Source: Clarkia xantiana subsp. parviflora (Eukaryota > Streptophyta > Magnoliopsida > Myrtales > Onagraceae). Taken from it: a stretch of DNA of 64,000 bases. A program made the position numbers and the translations under genes. The stretch is taken from assembly GCA_036873135.1 (NCBI GenBank), contig JAPTYO010000002.1, positions 33,223,452-33,287,451 on the forward strand, in the 5' to 3' direction. Positions 1-9,418 of the stretch are shown here, piece by piece. Numbering within the stretch: position 1 is the stretch's first letter; each line of letters starts with the position of its first letter. Below the pieces are notes generated by a model. That model was given only the letters and a program-made list of their open reading frames with translations, was not told where the DNA came from and did no database searches.

Positions 1-753
1 TGTGGGTCTTATGTCCCTTTTCGGTTGTAATGGTTGTCCTTATAGATCTTCCCCTGTTCATATGTAAAGGTTGTCGATCGCTTTATCATATGTCAGGGTT
101 GTCGATCGCTTTATCATATGTCAGGGTTGTCGATCGCTTTATCATATGTCAGGGTTTTCCTTTTAGATCTTCCCATTTTCGGCTGTAAGGGTGGCCGTGT
201 GGGTCTTATGTACCTTTTCGGTTGTAATGGTTGTCCTTATAGATCTTCCCATGTTCATATGTAAAGGTTGTCGATCGCTTTATCATATGTCAGGTTTGTT
301 CTTTTGGATCTTCCCATTTTCGGTTGTAAGGGCAGCACAGTGGGTCTTATGTCCCCTTTTCGGCTGTAATGGTTGTCCTTATAGATCTTCCCCTGTTCAT
401 ATGTAAAGGTTGTCGATCGCTTTATCATATGTCAGGGTTGTCCTTTCGGATCTTCCCATTTTCGGCTGTATGGGCGGCCGTGTGGGTCTTATGTCCCTTT
501 TCGCTTGTAATGGTTGTCCTTATAGATATTCCCCTGTTCATATGTAAAGGCTGTCGATCGCTTTATCATATGTCAGGGTTGTCCTTTTGGATCTTCCCAT
601 TTTCGGTTGTAAGGGCAGCCCTGTGGTTTTTATGTCCCTTTTCGGTTCTAAGGGTTGTCCTTATAGATCTTCCTCTTTCCATATGTAAGGGTTGTCAGTC
701 GCCTTATCATATTTCAGAGTTGTATTTTTGGATATTCCCCTTTTCGGTTGTAG
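1..753. repeat. 141-bp tandem array with a composite unit
   Basis: Units starting (T/A)GTGGGTCTTATG occur at 1, 198, 339, 481 and 622, giving spacings of 141, 142 and 141 bp. The first interval is 197 bp because a 28-bp segment (TTGTCGATCGCTTTATCATA...) is present three times there instead of once: 141 + 2 x 28. The unit itself looks like four degenerate 28-40-bp blocks, each built on TTGTCC...ATCTTCCC or an ...ATGT(A/C)AGGG end. The array belongs to element E. Open frames across it are a by-product of the repeat. Confidence 0.9.
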
Positions 754-3280
754 ATGACACCTCTTCTTTGTGAGTGATGGTGCCTTTCTTCTTTCCCTTG
801 TCCTGAAAAGTATTTGATTCATTTAGTTCTACTGTCATTTCTTACAGAAGGGAAAGTTTAAGTGGAGTCCGTAGATCTCCTTTTTGTAATAATAAATTAG
901 ATAATGGAAGTTGATATTCCCTTTTCCCTTCGGGATAGAACTTCTTCAAATGTTATCCACTGAAAGTGTTAGTTGATATATGCCCTTCCGTATCTCCCAG
1001 TCGGTATAAGTTGTGGGTGTCGCCTTATGAGGGCGGTCACTGTTGCTTCCAATATATGAGTGAATCCTTGTAGTGTGCTTATGTTGTATCCTTCCTTTGT
1101 GGTTTCCATCGGAAAGAGTCATGCCTCATATTTGTGTCGTCTTCTATTTCCAGGTGGACTATCAAGCACTAGGTCAGATGGTGCCTCCTAGTTGCTTGGT
1201 AGTTGCACAGTTTGCTCTTGTTTAGCTTGTTAAGGCTTATCTTCGTGATTCTCATTTGGGTGGCGAGCACTTGTTTGTTTGGTGCCCCCTAGTTGCTCGG
1301 TCTTCTTACTATTTTGTTCTCTTTGAGCATGCCTTTCTTATAAGCGTCTTCCAGAATTGGCGAGGGGGTTTGGGGGGGGGGTTTAATTTTAATCTTCGTT
1401 AATGCTTCTTCCATTGAATCTTCGTAGTTGTTGGTTTGGCGCGGTGCCCCCATCCCTGTGCTGGGCATGGCCATTAAATGATTGTCTGTGGACTTATCGC
1501 TGCCCCTCGTGATGACTTTTAACAATTCTGGTTCATGACAATGGTGATTTTGGTATGGAGTGTCTCTTCCTTTTGCCGTTTGACATTGTTTAGCGTTGAA
1601 TTGTTCTTGAGCAGTTCTTGCTTATAATGACACCACTACTTGTTTATCAAGTAGGGTGTTTTACCTCAATGACGACACCATCACTCTTGTTTTTCAAGTA
1701 GAGTGCGCTTCTCATGCATATTTGGAAATTGGGAGAACGTGCACTAGTCATTCTGTTAGTATTAAGTTCCTTTTTTTCCCCCATTCAAGAAATGTTTGTG
1801 GTGCTCCCACCCTTTTTCTGACGGGGTGATGGGAGTGAATTTTATCACTACCTAAGTGTTACTCCATTGGTGGAGGTGTGACCCCATTGCGGGGGTTGCT
1901 CTAAGCCTTGATATTCCAATTCTCTTCAAGAGGAGTCTATGTGCTCTTGTATGCCGATGGAAGCACTAGACATATGTTGGTGTGGTACCTCTACGTGGCG
2001 TGGTGGTTGCCTAGTTCCCCATATTTGTTCCTCAAGAATACTTGTTCTTCCTTCCGGGGTTATAGAATGACATTGCCGAGGGCTCTTCAATATGGCTATT
2101 TAATATAGGGTGGATGTAGGAGTGATGATATCCCTAACATCTTGGTTAATATGACTACTCCCCATGTATCGGAAGTTGGTTTTTCGAATCCACTATCCTT
2201 TTAATGTTGAAGTCATTGATGGCCCTTGCGATGAGCATATGTTTGGTGTTGCTCCCTCCTTTAGTGCTACCATTCCTTGGATGTAGAAGTGGCTTTTGGC
2301 TCAAAAATGAGTATTGTGTTGGGTAGGAGGAGAGGGAGGCTTTTGCCTTGCAGGCTGGGTTTTAGTGGTATTCCCTGCTTTTGCAGCGTGTTGTCCCGTT
2401 CCTTGGACGGGCAGGCGTCTGGTGGGTGTAACTGCTATGCATAAGTATATTGTAGGATGGGACTCCATATGATGACACTCTATATTGCTCTCCATGGAAA
2501 GGCATATCGTAGTGGAACCCCTTGAATTGCGTTTCTCGAGGTAGGCGATATAAACCATGCTGGTTGTAGTGGCCCTCCTTGTTTGGGGTTATCCCTTTGT
2601 TCATAGTGGTGGGGGGGGGGGGGTGTATGTATGCATGTATTTCCTTTGCTATCATTGGTGGTCCTTGCCTCCCAATGTACGTGGTTGCTCTTATTAATGC
2701 CATATTATTCTGGGGATGAAGTTGTTGCTCATCTCTCCTCATTAGTGTTGTCACGTCCTTCACAGAGTAGCTGTTGTTCAGTGGTCACCTCCAGTTGCCT
2801 CATATAGATATGCTCTGGGAGAGCTACTCTAGGTGTATTCATGAAGGAATGTGAGGATGGTGCTCATCCTTGTGGAGAGGTTGTTGTTCTGCTTCCTCCT
2901 CATCTTGCCCCCTATTGGTATACTCTGGAAGAGCTGCCATGGGTGCATTTTGTTGTAACCCCTTCTTTGGCCTTCTGGCCTATTCTCAGGTGTTTGATTG
3001 TTTCCCCCTCTAGGGGCTTGTCTTTCATTAGGGGTGAGCGAGATAGTTGTTGATTCACTACCGACCGTGGTATCTTGGAGCTTGATGGAGTGATATCCAA
3101 GGAGAGTTTTTCTCCATGGGTCGACGGTTGCTTAACATCCTTTGGTTGTTGCCCCCGGATGCTAGGGCTCCTGGAGACCCACGGTAGGTACCTTACTATG
3201 CCGCCCCCTTGTTCTCTGATTCTTATTTATTTATTGCCATCGAGCACAAGTAGTAGGCTATGTGCTTTTTGCTCGAATCC
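754..3280 (-). other. Internal region of element E with no recognisable gene
   Basis: About 2.5 kb. Minus-strand open frames at 2763-2362 and 1525-1289 are Pro/Gln/Thr-rich and lie where gag would be, but I recognise no zinc knuckle, protease or RT. A possible start ATG about 50 nt after the primer site runs into a stop within a few codons. The region has small hairpins of the CTACTTG...CAAGTAG type (1636-1654, and a weaker one near 1683-1702) that recur in element B. Confidence 0.5.
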
Positions 3281-3293
3281 GCAGACGGCGCCA
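3281..3293 (-). other. Primer-binding site of element E
   Basis: On the minus strand the sequence TGGCGCCGTCTGC starts 1 nt after the LTR end. This is the same primer-site type as in A, B and C (TGGCGCCGTCY), so all four elements use the same class of tRNA primer. I do not assign the tRNA. Confidence 0.8.
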
Positions 3294-3294
3294 G

Positions 3295-4190
3295 TGTTTA
3301 CTCACGAGTGTCTTTCGTGGAATTCTCCTTCCTTACTCTCCTTCTTCCTGGGCTTCTCCTTCTAGTATTCCCGCCTCGTGGGCTTCTTCTTCTTGTATAC
3401 TTGCGAATGGGTGTCGGGGAGGGGGTTCCTAGTCGACCCACTATTCGCACATGGTGTCCTGAGTGCCTTCTTGCTTCGGACCTCCGCTATTCCTTTTCCT
3501 CGAGATACTTGCAAAAGGGGCAATACCGAGACCAATGGGGGTGGTGCTCGGTGTGCCCTCTCCGATGCTTAAGTGAGTATAGACTCTTAGAGAGATAAAG
3601 TAGAGAGAAGGCAGAGCATGGATAAGTGATAGTAAGACTGGTCTCAAATGAGAAGGGGAGGCCTCTATTTATAGAGTTCCTATCGGACCGCCCCAGTTCC
3701 AGTGGTTCACTGGTCCGGTTGTGGCATGTTCGTAATATAAGTTGGCCTTGACCATAAATATGGTACAATTGACCTTGATTCTACCGTAGATGAGCATAAT
3801 TTGTTTAAGTGTGTGGAATGGCCTCCAAGGGCGAGCCCCGGGTGAAATATCGCTCGGGGGTGGGGGTTTGGACGAGGGGGACTAGTCCGGACGGAGGGGG
3901 GGATACCCAGACGGGTATCCCCAAGGTCCTGCTCAGGTCACCCGAGCAAGGGGAACCTTGCTCGGGTAACCCAAGCAAGGGGAACCTTGCTCGGGTAACC
4001 CAAGCAAGGGTCCTTTTCTTGGGTTGCCCCCTCCCCCAGGTGGTATTTCAACCCGTTGTCTTCCCGAGTGGATTTCGCCACTCGGGGTGTTTTTCGGGCC
4101 TCAGGTGTCCATGTTTTAAGTTTCGAAATATATTCGTCTATGGCCCATTTCTCGGACCCAATTAGTAATAGCTTGGGCGTATATCCACCA
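3295..4190 (-). repeat. 5' LTR of element E (896 bp)
   Basis: Bounded by the primer site on the left and ending ATATCCACCA on the right, so on its own strand it runs TGGTGGATAT...TAAACA. A TATA-like CTATAAATAG lies on the minus strand at about 3666-3675. Near 3948-4010 it has two copies of a GC-rich inverted motif (CGAGCAAGG...CCTTGCTCG), giving strong hairpin potential. The second LTR is outside the window, so divergence cannot be measured. Confidence 0.75.
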
Positions 4191-4373
4191 GCCACCGCCA
4201 CCGAAATCACCTACTACAACATCTGCGACGATTGGATTCCGTTTGCACACAATGGGTACCTGACGACTTTGGATATAGTTCGCTTCAAACTGGGGGAAAG
4301 AGATACGTTCGAGCTAGAAGTGTATAATGAACATGGTTTTCTTAAAAAAAACACATGTGGACGTGGAAGACAG
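4191..4373 (+). pseudogene. Possible B3-domain exon fragment of a host gene
   Basis: This 183-bp stretch between two transposons reads in one open frame. It has a pattern like the C-terminal half of a plant B3 DNA-binding domain: a DDWIPF segment, then a TLDIVRFKLG segment, then FELEVYNEHG. B3 (REM-type) proteins usually show W-x2-F, then L-x2-GD-x3-F, then a hydrophobic strand. The left end is cut by element E and the right end by a copia LTR, so nothing functional remains. It could instead be an unrelated chance frame. No other candidate host coding sequence was found. Confidence 0.35.
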
Positions 4374-4975
4374 TGTTGGATATAGGGGGTAAATACTACA
4401 AAAATAAAACATGTGTACATGCCAGATAATCTAATTATGCAGCTGAATAGAGGAACATACCAGTAATTGCTTTCCTGTAGTCATAAGATCTTCAAGGGGA
4501 GTTCCGATCGGCCGGACGGCTCCTGTATGGATTTTGGTTAAGGAATCTCCTTCACAGAATATTGTCCACATCAAAGCCTCTTGTCGATTCCTAGCAGGGA
4601 CGGATGTCTGGGGTAAATCGCTCAAAGCAATTTGGCACCTCATATGGTGTGGTTCGTTTCGACGGAAACTTAGATTAGGGAGTAAGGATTTTTTTTTGTC
4701 TCAATACTTAGGAGAAGGGAGTAATTATTAGAGTAACCCTGAAAAAATCCTGACACCCCCTATATATAGGAGGATGTGGGAAAATCCCACCTTCTCAAGT
4801 AATGTTTCGGCAGACCACTTATTAGGAGAGGGGAGGCCCAATTTTGGCATTCTCATGTCAATTGGGATTTTAGGCCCAACTCAAAATCCCTAACGCAACA
4901 TTACCCAATTACCTTAACTGTTGGGCTTATATTAAAGGTATTCTATTATGGCGACCCACTCACCAAATGCCAACA
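4374..4975 (-). repeat. Copia LTR in minus orientation (602 bp)
   Basis: Read on the minus strand it starts TGTTGGCATTTGGTGA, like the LTR at 63872, and ends CCCCTATATCCAACA. It aligns with the G-type LTRs throughout: the same proximal GGGCTTATAT region, a TATA-like CCTCCTATATATAGG near 4750-4765 on the minus strand, and the same distal region. No primer site follows its 3' end on the left, so it is the outer (3') LTR of a minus element or a solo LTR. Confidence 0.75.
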
Positions 4976-5760
4976 GTTAATTAAGTAATTAATTAAGCAA
5001 TTGCAATTCAATCCAATAAATGATTCAGTCCCAAAATCATGCATTTCCGAGATCCATCCCCTATATCCAACAGTGGTATCAGAGCCTGTGTTATGGAGTT
5101 CATGATTTTTGATAAATTGATGTTCTTGAGTTTTTAGTAAAACTGATAATCATTAAATTGAGTGTTTTTGGTAAAATTGATGTTCATGATTTTTAAGAAA
5201 AACGTGACTTTTATCAAAATCAAACATTGGATTAATTATCTTAGTAAAATTTGATCTTGAAATTAGACCACTAGCCCTAAAAGCATGTTTCGGCCGAACC
5301 ACATATTGGTGTACAAAGTGAAAATTTTAATTTCTTAGTCTCCAAGTATCTCTAGAAGTGGCAGAAAATTTCATGTATAAATTTTCTATTATTTCAGCCG
5401 AAATTTTGCTAGGTAGATTGGGTCACAATTAGGGCTAGATTCACATGATAATTGTGGATAGAAACTATCAATCTATTTTAGCACAATATTAGGGATATAG
5501 ATAATATTGGTAATATTGATAGATATTAGTTGCCTAAAAGATTGAAAAAATAAATTGTTGATAGATTTATATTCCTAATATAGAATCTTGACAATATATA
5601 TATATATGCCGAATTATATGTATATTGCTGATAGATTTACATCCCAAATATAGAATCTTGACAATATATGTATGTGTGTGTGTGCCGAAATTTATATATA
5701 TATTGTGCAAATATTGGAAATTATATATTTAGTTAATATTACTTGGTGGCTAAGTTAAGT
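4976..5760 (+). mobile_element. Copia 5' leader fragment in plus orientation
   Basis: Just right of the minus LTR is a 97-bp piece ending CCCCTATATCCAACA, which looks like an LTR 3' end. A tRNA-Met-type primer site and about 690 bp of AT-rich leader follow on the plus strand. The leader matches G's leader (22316 onward) and, in reverse, 48100-48480. It stops near 5760, where minus-oriented copia internal sequence begins. This is an inverted junction, not a normal element order. Confidence 0.6.
5074..5085 (+). other. Copia primer-binding site
   Basis: TGGTATCAGAGC, complementary to the 3' end of initiator tRNA-Met, 1 nt after an LTR end in CCAACA. This is the standard primer site of plant Ty1/copia elements and is repeated at 22317. 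Confidence 0.85.
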
Positions 5761-5774
5761 TTTTAGTTAATATT

Positions 5775-6329
5775 ATAACGTCTCATGTTCGACCACGCCA
5801 CCAATCTTCGAGCTATTGGAAACATGTATGCTGTAGAGATACTTTCCAGTACTCTTATCAGTACAATGTTTTTTAATGTCGAATTAAGGTAAGATCCGTC
5901 TCATTACCGTTTTACAGCTCTCATGGTGTTGTATAAACAAATTTGATGGAAACAAAGTTCTACATGAGTAGAAGTCAACATCATATTGTCCTTGAAGGAG
6001 ATCAAAAGTTGAACAGTAGACACTATGTTTTAGACTATGTCCATGAAGTGTATGATTTTTAATAATTCTTTTGCCTATATTTTCGTTAGAGGCGTATAGT
6101 GGGAGACGTCGTCTGACTGATGTTCCTTTTCATTTCATACTCATTTTCAAAGGCTTTGACTACCTTTGAATTGTGCATTCGGTTTTCACCTTATGTAATA
6201 TTTGATTTCTTACGATATCGTGGTAGCTTTTGATGCATACTTTGAGTTTCGAGAATGAATGAGTAAAACCCAAAATAGGTCTTAAATGCAAATGAAATTT
6301 ATAATAAGCATTAAATCAAAAATACAATT
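5775..6329 (-). mobile_element. Copia internal fragment, minus orientation
   Basis: It aligns in the same direction with 58950-60310 (shared CTCATGTTCGAC, AAACATGTAT and TTTTCACCTTATG blocks), a region upstream of RT in the minus-oriented copia copy there. It continues without a gap at 17105, on the far side of element A. It has no open frame of note. Confidence 0.6.
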
Positions 6330-7018
6330 TTATGGGTTTCGATATAGCCGTTAGGCCCATTAACGGCGACTAAACGACGAAGTAGGCCCACTGGGCCCCA
6401 GAAGAGGCTTAGAAGACCAATACGAGGGGATCCGACAAGGTCGGTCCCGATATATGAGCTCAACGCTCCCGATGATATGCCTTTAAGTAGGCCCCGATGA
6501 TATGCCTTTAAGTAGGCCCCGACGATATGCCTTTAAGTAGGCCCCGATGATATGCCTTTGAGTAGGCCCCGATATTGAATCCCTGAGAATGCTGGCCCTG
6601 TCCCGATGACGAGGGGCCCCGAGCGGTGACCAAAGGAGATAACTCTGGAGTCCCCGACTTCCGTCGGGACTTGCCACCAGAGCACGAGGCCGAGAAACAC
6701 GCCCACTATCAACATAGTGGGGAAGTGGCCGTAAAAGACGAAACGTGGGTTACTGGCCGAGATAAACGGAACATGGCAGTTATCCCAACAGGTAACTGAG
6801 GTAACCCCTCCCCTATATAAAGGAAGGAGTTACCTCAGGATTGATACGTTCACATACTTACATACTGATACTTGCTTGCCTGCATCGAGATACTCATTTA
6901 AGCATCGGAGAGGGATTCTGGGTCATCGCCCGGTCTATCCCTTCTTGCAGGATTACTTGGAGCAAAGGAGTTCAGACTTCCGTCAAGAACGTGTCGGAGT
7001 TCCAACCGTGATCGAACA
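6330..7018 (+). repeat. 5' LTR of A
   Basis: Runs T(T/G)ATGGG...GAACA. The first bases are TTATGG here but TGATGG in the 3' LTR, a one-base change. Positions about 6468-6567 hold four copies of a 24-25-bp repeat (GATGATATGCCTTTAAGTAG-like), also present in the 3' LTR. Confidence 0.93.
6812..6821 (+). promoter_or_regulatory. TATA box of the A 5' LTR
   Basis: CCTATATAAA in a pyrimidine-rich context, about 200 bp before the LTR end. This is the expected place for the promoter that drives the genomic (gag-pol) RNA. The 3' LTR has the same motif near 16898-16907. Confidence 0.6.
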
Positions 7019-7019
7019 T

Positions 7020-7036
7020 TGGCGCCGTCCGTGGGA
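7020..7036 (+). other. Primer-binding site of A
   Basis: TGGCGCCGTCCGTGGGA, 1 nt after the LTR end at 7018. It shares its first 10 bases with the sites of B, C and E. Confidence 0.85.
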
Positions 7037-7053
7037 ATCAAGCGAAAAGCAAA

Positions 7054-9418
7054 AATGGCTTCTACCCGATTGATGGCTGGCAAGCAAAAGAAGAGACAAG
7101 GACAATCCGGCGGTTCCCGCCACCCTGCTGGAACTCTGAATTCAGGGCCGCCGGAGCGCACTGTTGATCGGAATGATCCTCCCCCTGCTGTTTCCCAAAC
7201 AGGGGGCATCATGATGATCGCAAATATTCCATTCGGAACTCGTCGGAAAGCCGGGAAGAGGTCCCGAGGAGGGACCAGGATGCTCCTGCAAAGGTGGACC
7301 TGACGAAAGCTATGCTGGATGCCATGCCGATATTCCTGGAAACTATGGAGGCTCTCCTGGACCGAAGGGAGGCTGCCAAGAAGAAGGAGGAGGAGTTGCC
7401 TCCGCCTCCCCCGAGAGAGAATCGGGACGGGCAGGAGGCCCAACCCGAGCACCAGGACAAGGGCAAGGAGCCTGCCCTATCAGAGCAGTTCGTGGTCGAT
7501 GGGCCTGGGCCTGTGCAGCATAGGACCATTCCTCTCAATGACCCTATCACCCCCGATTAAGTGGTGAAGATCGTGAACATTTGTATGGGGGACCAGAAGA
7601 AGATGATGTCGGAGCTGAGGGATCGATCCCCTCATCCCTTTGTTCCTCGATTGGTGAACACCACGGCCCCGCCAGGGCTGGGTATCCCGACAATCAAGGA
7701 GTATGATGGCGAGGGAGATCCGGTTCGCCATGTCCAGAAACATGTCATGGCTTGTCTAGGCAGAGCCCCGAATGACGATATAGTGTGCGTTTTGTTCCCA
7801 GGCACACTTGGTGAGAGGGCCCTGACGTGGTTCTCCAGCCTTTCCCCATGGTGCATCTCTAGCTGGACCCAGATTCATGATCGCTTCATCCAGCAGTACC
7901 AGGGTCGTCGGCGTCACCTGAAAAGCGCGAGGTCCCTGACTAAGGTGGTACAGAGGCCCGACAAATCTCTGGCGCATTACTACCAGAGGTACACTGCCAG
8001 TGTGGCCGAGATTGATGAGGAAATGTCGGAAGGTGAGACCATCCGCACCTTCATTCGGAACCTGACAGCACCATATGGTTCCGACCTGATGCACAGCGTG
8101 GCTGAGAAGGCTGTGTGGAACATGGAGGCGCTGCAGAAGAGGGTGAAGCAACAAATCGACGTCCAGGAGTCGAAGATAGCTGCCGGAGACCTCGATCCTC
8201 CAAAATCGAACAAGGGGAAGCAGTCGTTCAAGCCCTCGGACGATCGCAGGAGAAAGGATAAACCCGAGAATAGTCGGGGTCGAGGCCGAGGCCGTCCCGA
8301 GCGAGAGGACCACTACACCCCTCTCATTTGTTCCATGGGTGCTGTGTTGGCGGTGATGGACAGGCAGGGTATCACTAGGTACCCCTCGAAAAAAGATGGA
8401 GAGTTCATGGGAGCCCGCACTGATCGTTATTGTCGCTTTCATCGTGCCAACGGTCACGAAACTAATCATTGTCGGGAGTTGAAGAAAGAGATTGAGAAGT
8501 TGATCCAGAAGGGGAAGCTCAAGGAATTTGTGGCTGGACAACGGGGCCGATCCCGTTCCCGGTCCCGATCGCGGTCCCGTTCCCGATCCCGTGGTCGATC
8601 CCCGAAGAAGGATAAGCCCGAGTCTTCCAATGCCCGCAAGGAGAAGCGGGGAACTATTAATGTGATTCACGGAGGACTTGCTGCAGGAGGAGATACTACG
8701 GCAGCTCGGGAGGTCTATGCTTCTCGGATTCCCATTGCTGTGGTGCTGGGCAAGAGGGCCCGAAATTGGACTCCGAAAGAAGAAATGGTGATTCCCTTCT
8801 CAGCGGAGGACCTGATAGGTGTGGAGACCCCGCACGATGATGCTTTGGTCGTGACCCTGAACGTGGATGGGTACGAGATGAAGCGGATCCTGATTGATGG
8901 AGGGAGCTCCTCCGATATTTTGTTCATGGACGCAATGCAGGCCATGGGGAAATCCAAGAAGGACTTGAAGCCTGCGGACTTCTCGATGGTCGGATTTTCT
9001 GGCTCTACCTCTTACCCGGTCGGGATGATTACCTTACCGGTTGAGTTCGGAAGTGGTTGGAAGTCGGAGAAGAGGAACGTAGAGTTCGTGGTGGTCGAGT
9101 CGGCGGGGACCTACAATGCCATCATCGGGAGGACTACCATCAACCCGCTGGGGGCAGTTGCCTCAATTGTCCATCAGAAGCTGAAGTTTCCGACCGACCA
9201 TGGAATCGGGGAGGTCCAGGGCGATCAGATAGCTTCGGGGAGGTGCTATGTCAATGCCACCCGAAGGAGGAATCGGGAGGCTATGACTGTTTTCCAAACT
9301 GACGCTGATCCCCGAGAGGAGTTTGGGCGTCTCGCCCCGATGGAAGATTTGAAGGAGGTCGAGATTGATGGACCTCAGAGGAAGGTGAAAATTCGGGTCC
9401 ACTCCGACCGAGGAGACG
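7054..9418 (+). pseudogene. gag-pro: gag and protease of element A (broken)
   Basis: Capsid/nucleocapsid precursor and aspartic protease. The likely start is ATG 7054 (MASTRL...), 18 nt after the primer site. The frame shifts at a G-run near 7202-7206 and meets TAA at 7558-7560. It then stays open to 9480, with the pol frame taking over by about 9418. Capsid-like motifs include GERALTWF (about 7810-7835) and SWTQIHDRFIQQY. The nucleocapsid has a C-x2-H-x4-H-x4-C zinc knuckle at 8431-8472, followed by an Arg-Ser dipeptide tract (about 8545-8605). The protease active site reads LIDGGSSSDILF (about 8889-8925), the DGG form usual in this lineage. The shift near 9405-9418 could be an indel or a translational frameshift; the other two lesions are plain damage. 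Confidence 0.88.

Larger units (their letters stand above)
1..4190 (-). mobile_element. Tat-like Ty3/gypsy element E, 5' part (3' part lies left of the window)
   Basis: Read on the minus strand, this begins with an LTR at 4190-3295, followed after 1 nt by a primer site starting TGGCGCCGTCTGCGGA (3293 downward), and then about 3.3 kb of internal sequence running off the left edge. The LTR starts TGGTGGATATAC on the minus strand, close to the TGATGGATATGC-like start of elements B and C. No protease, RT or integrase is visible in the part seen, so it is either non-autonomous or its pol lies outside the window. The 5 bp right of the LTR (GCCAC, 4191-4195) should be the target duplication, but its partner is off-window. 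Confidence 0.75.

Noticed and set aside
4374..5072. Treating 4374-5072 as one plus-strand LTR with 15-bp inverted ends (TGTTGGATATAGGGG / CCCCTATATCCAACA)
   Set aside because: The TATA box and alignment to other LTRs show 4374-4975 is a minus-oriented LTR. 4976-5072 is a separate fragment whose LTR-like end points the other way, so the inverted ends come from two facing LTR termini.
7756..8670. 304-residue minus-strand ORF opposite gag of A
   Set aside because: It is the shadow of the gag reading: GC-rich codon bias on plus leaves the complementary frame open. No domain is seen, unlike the true antisense gene at 12986-15916.
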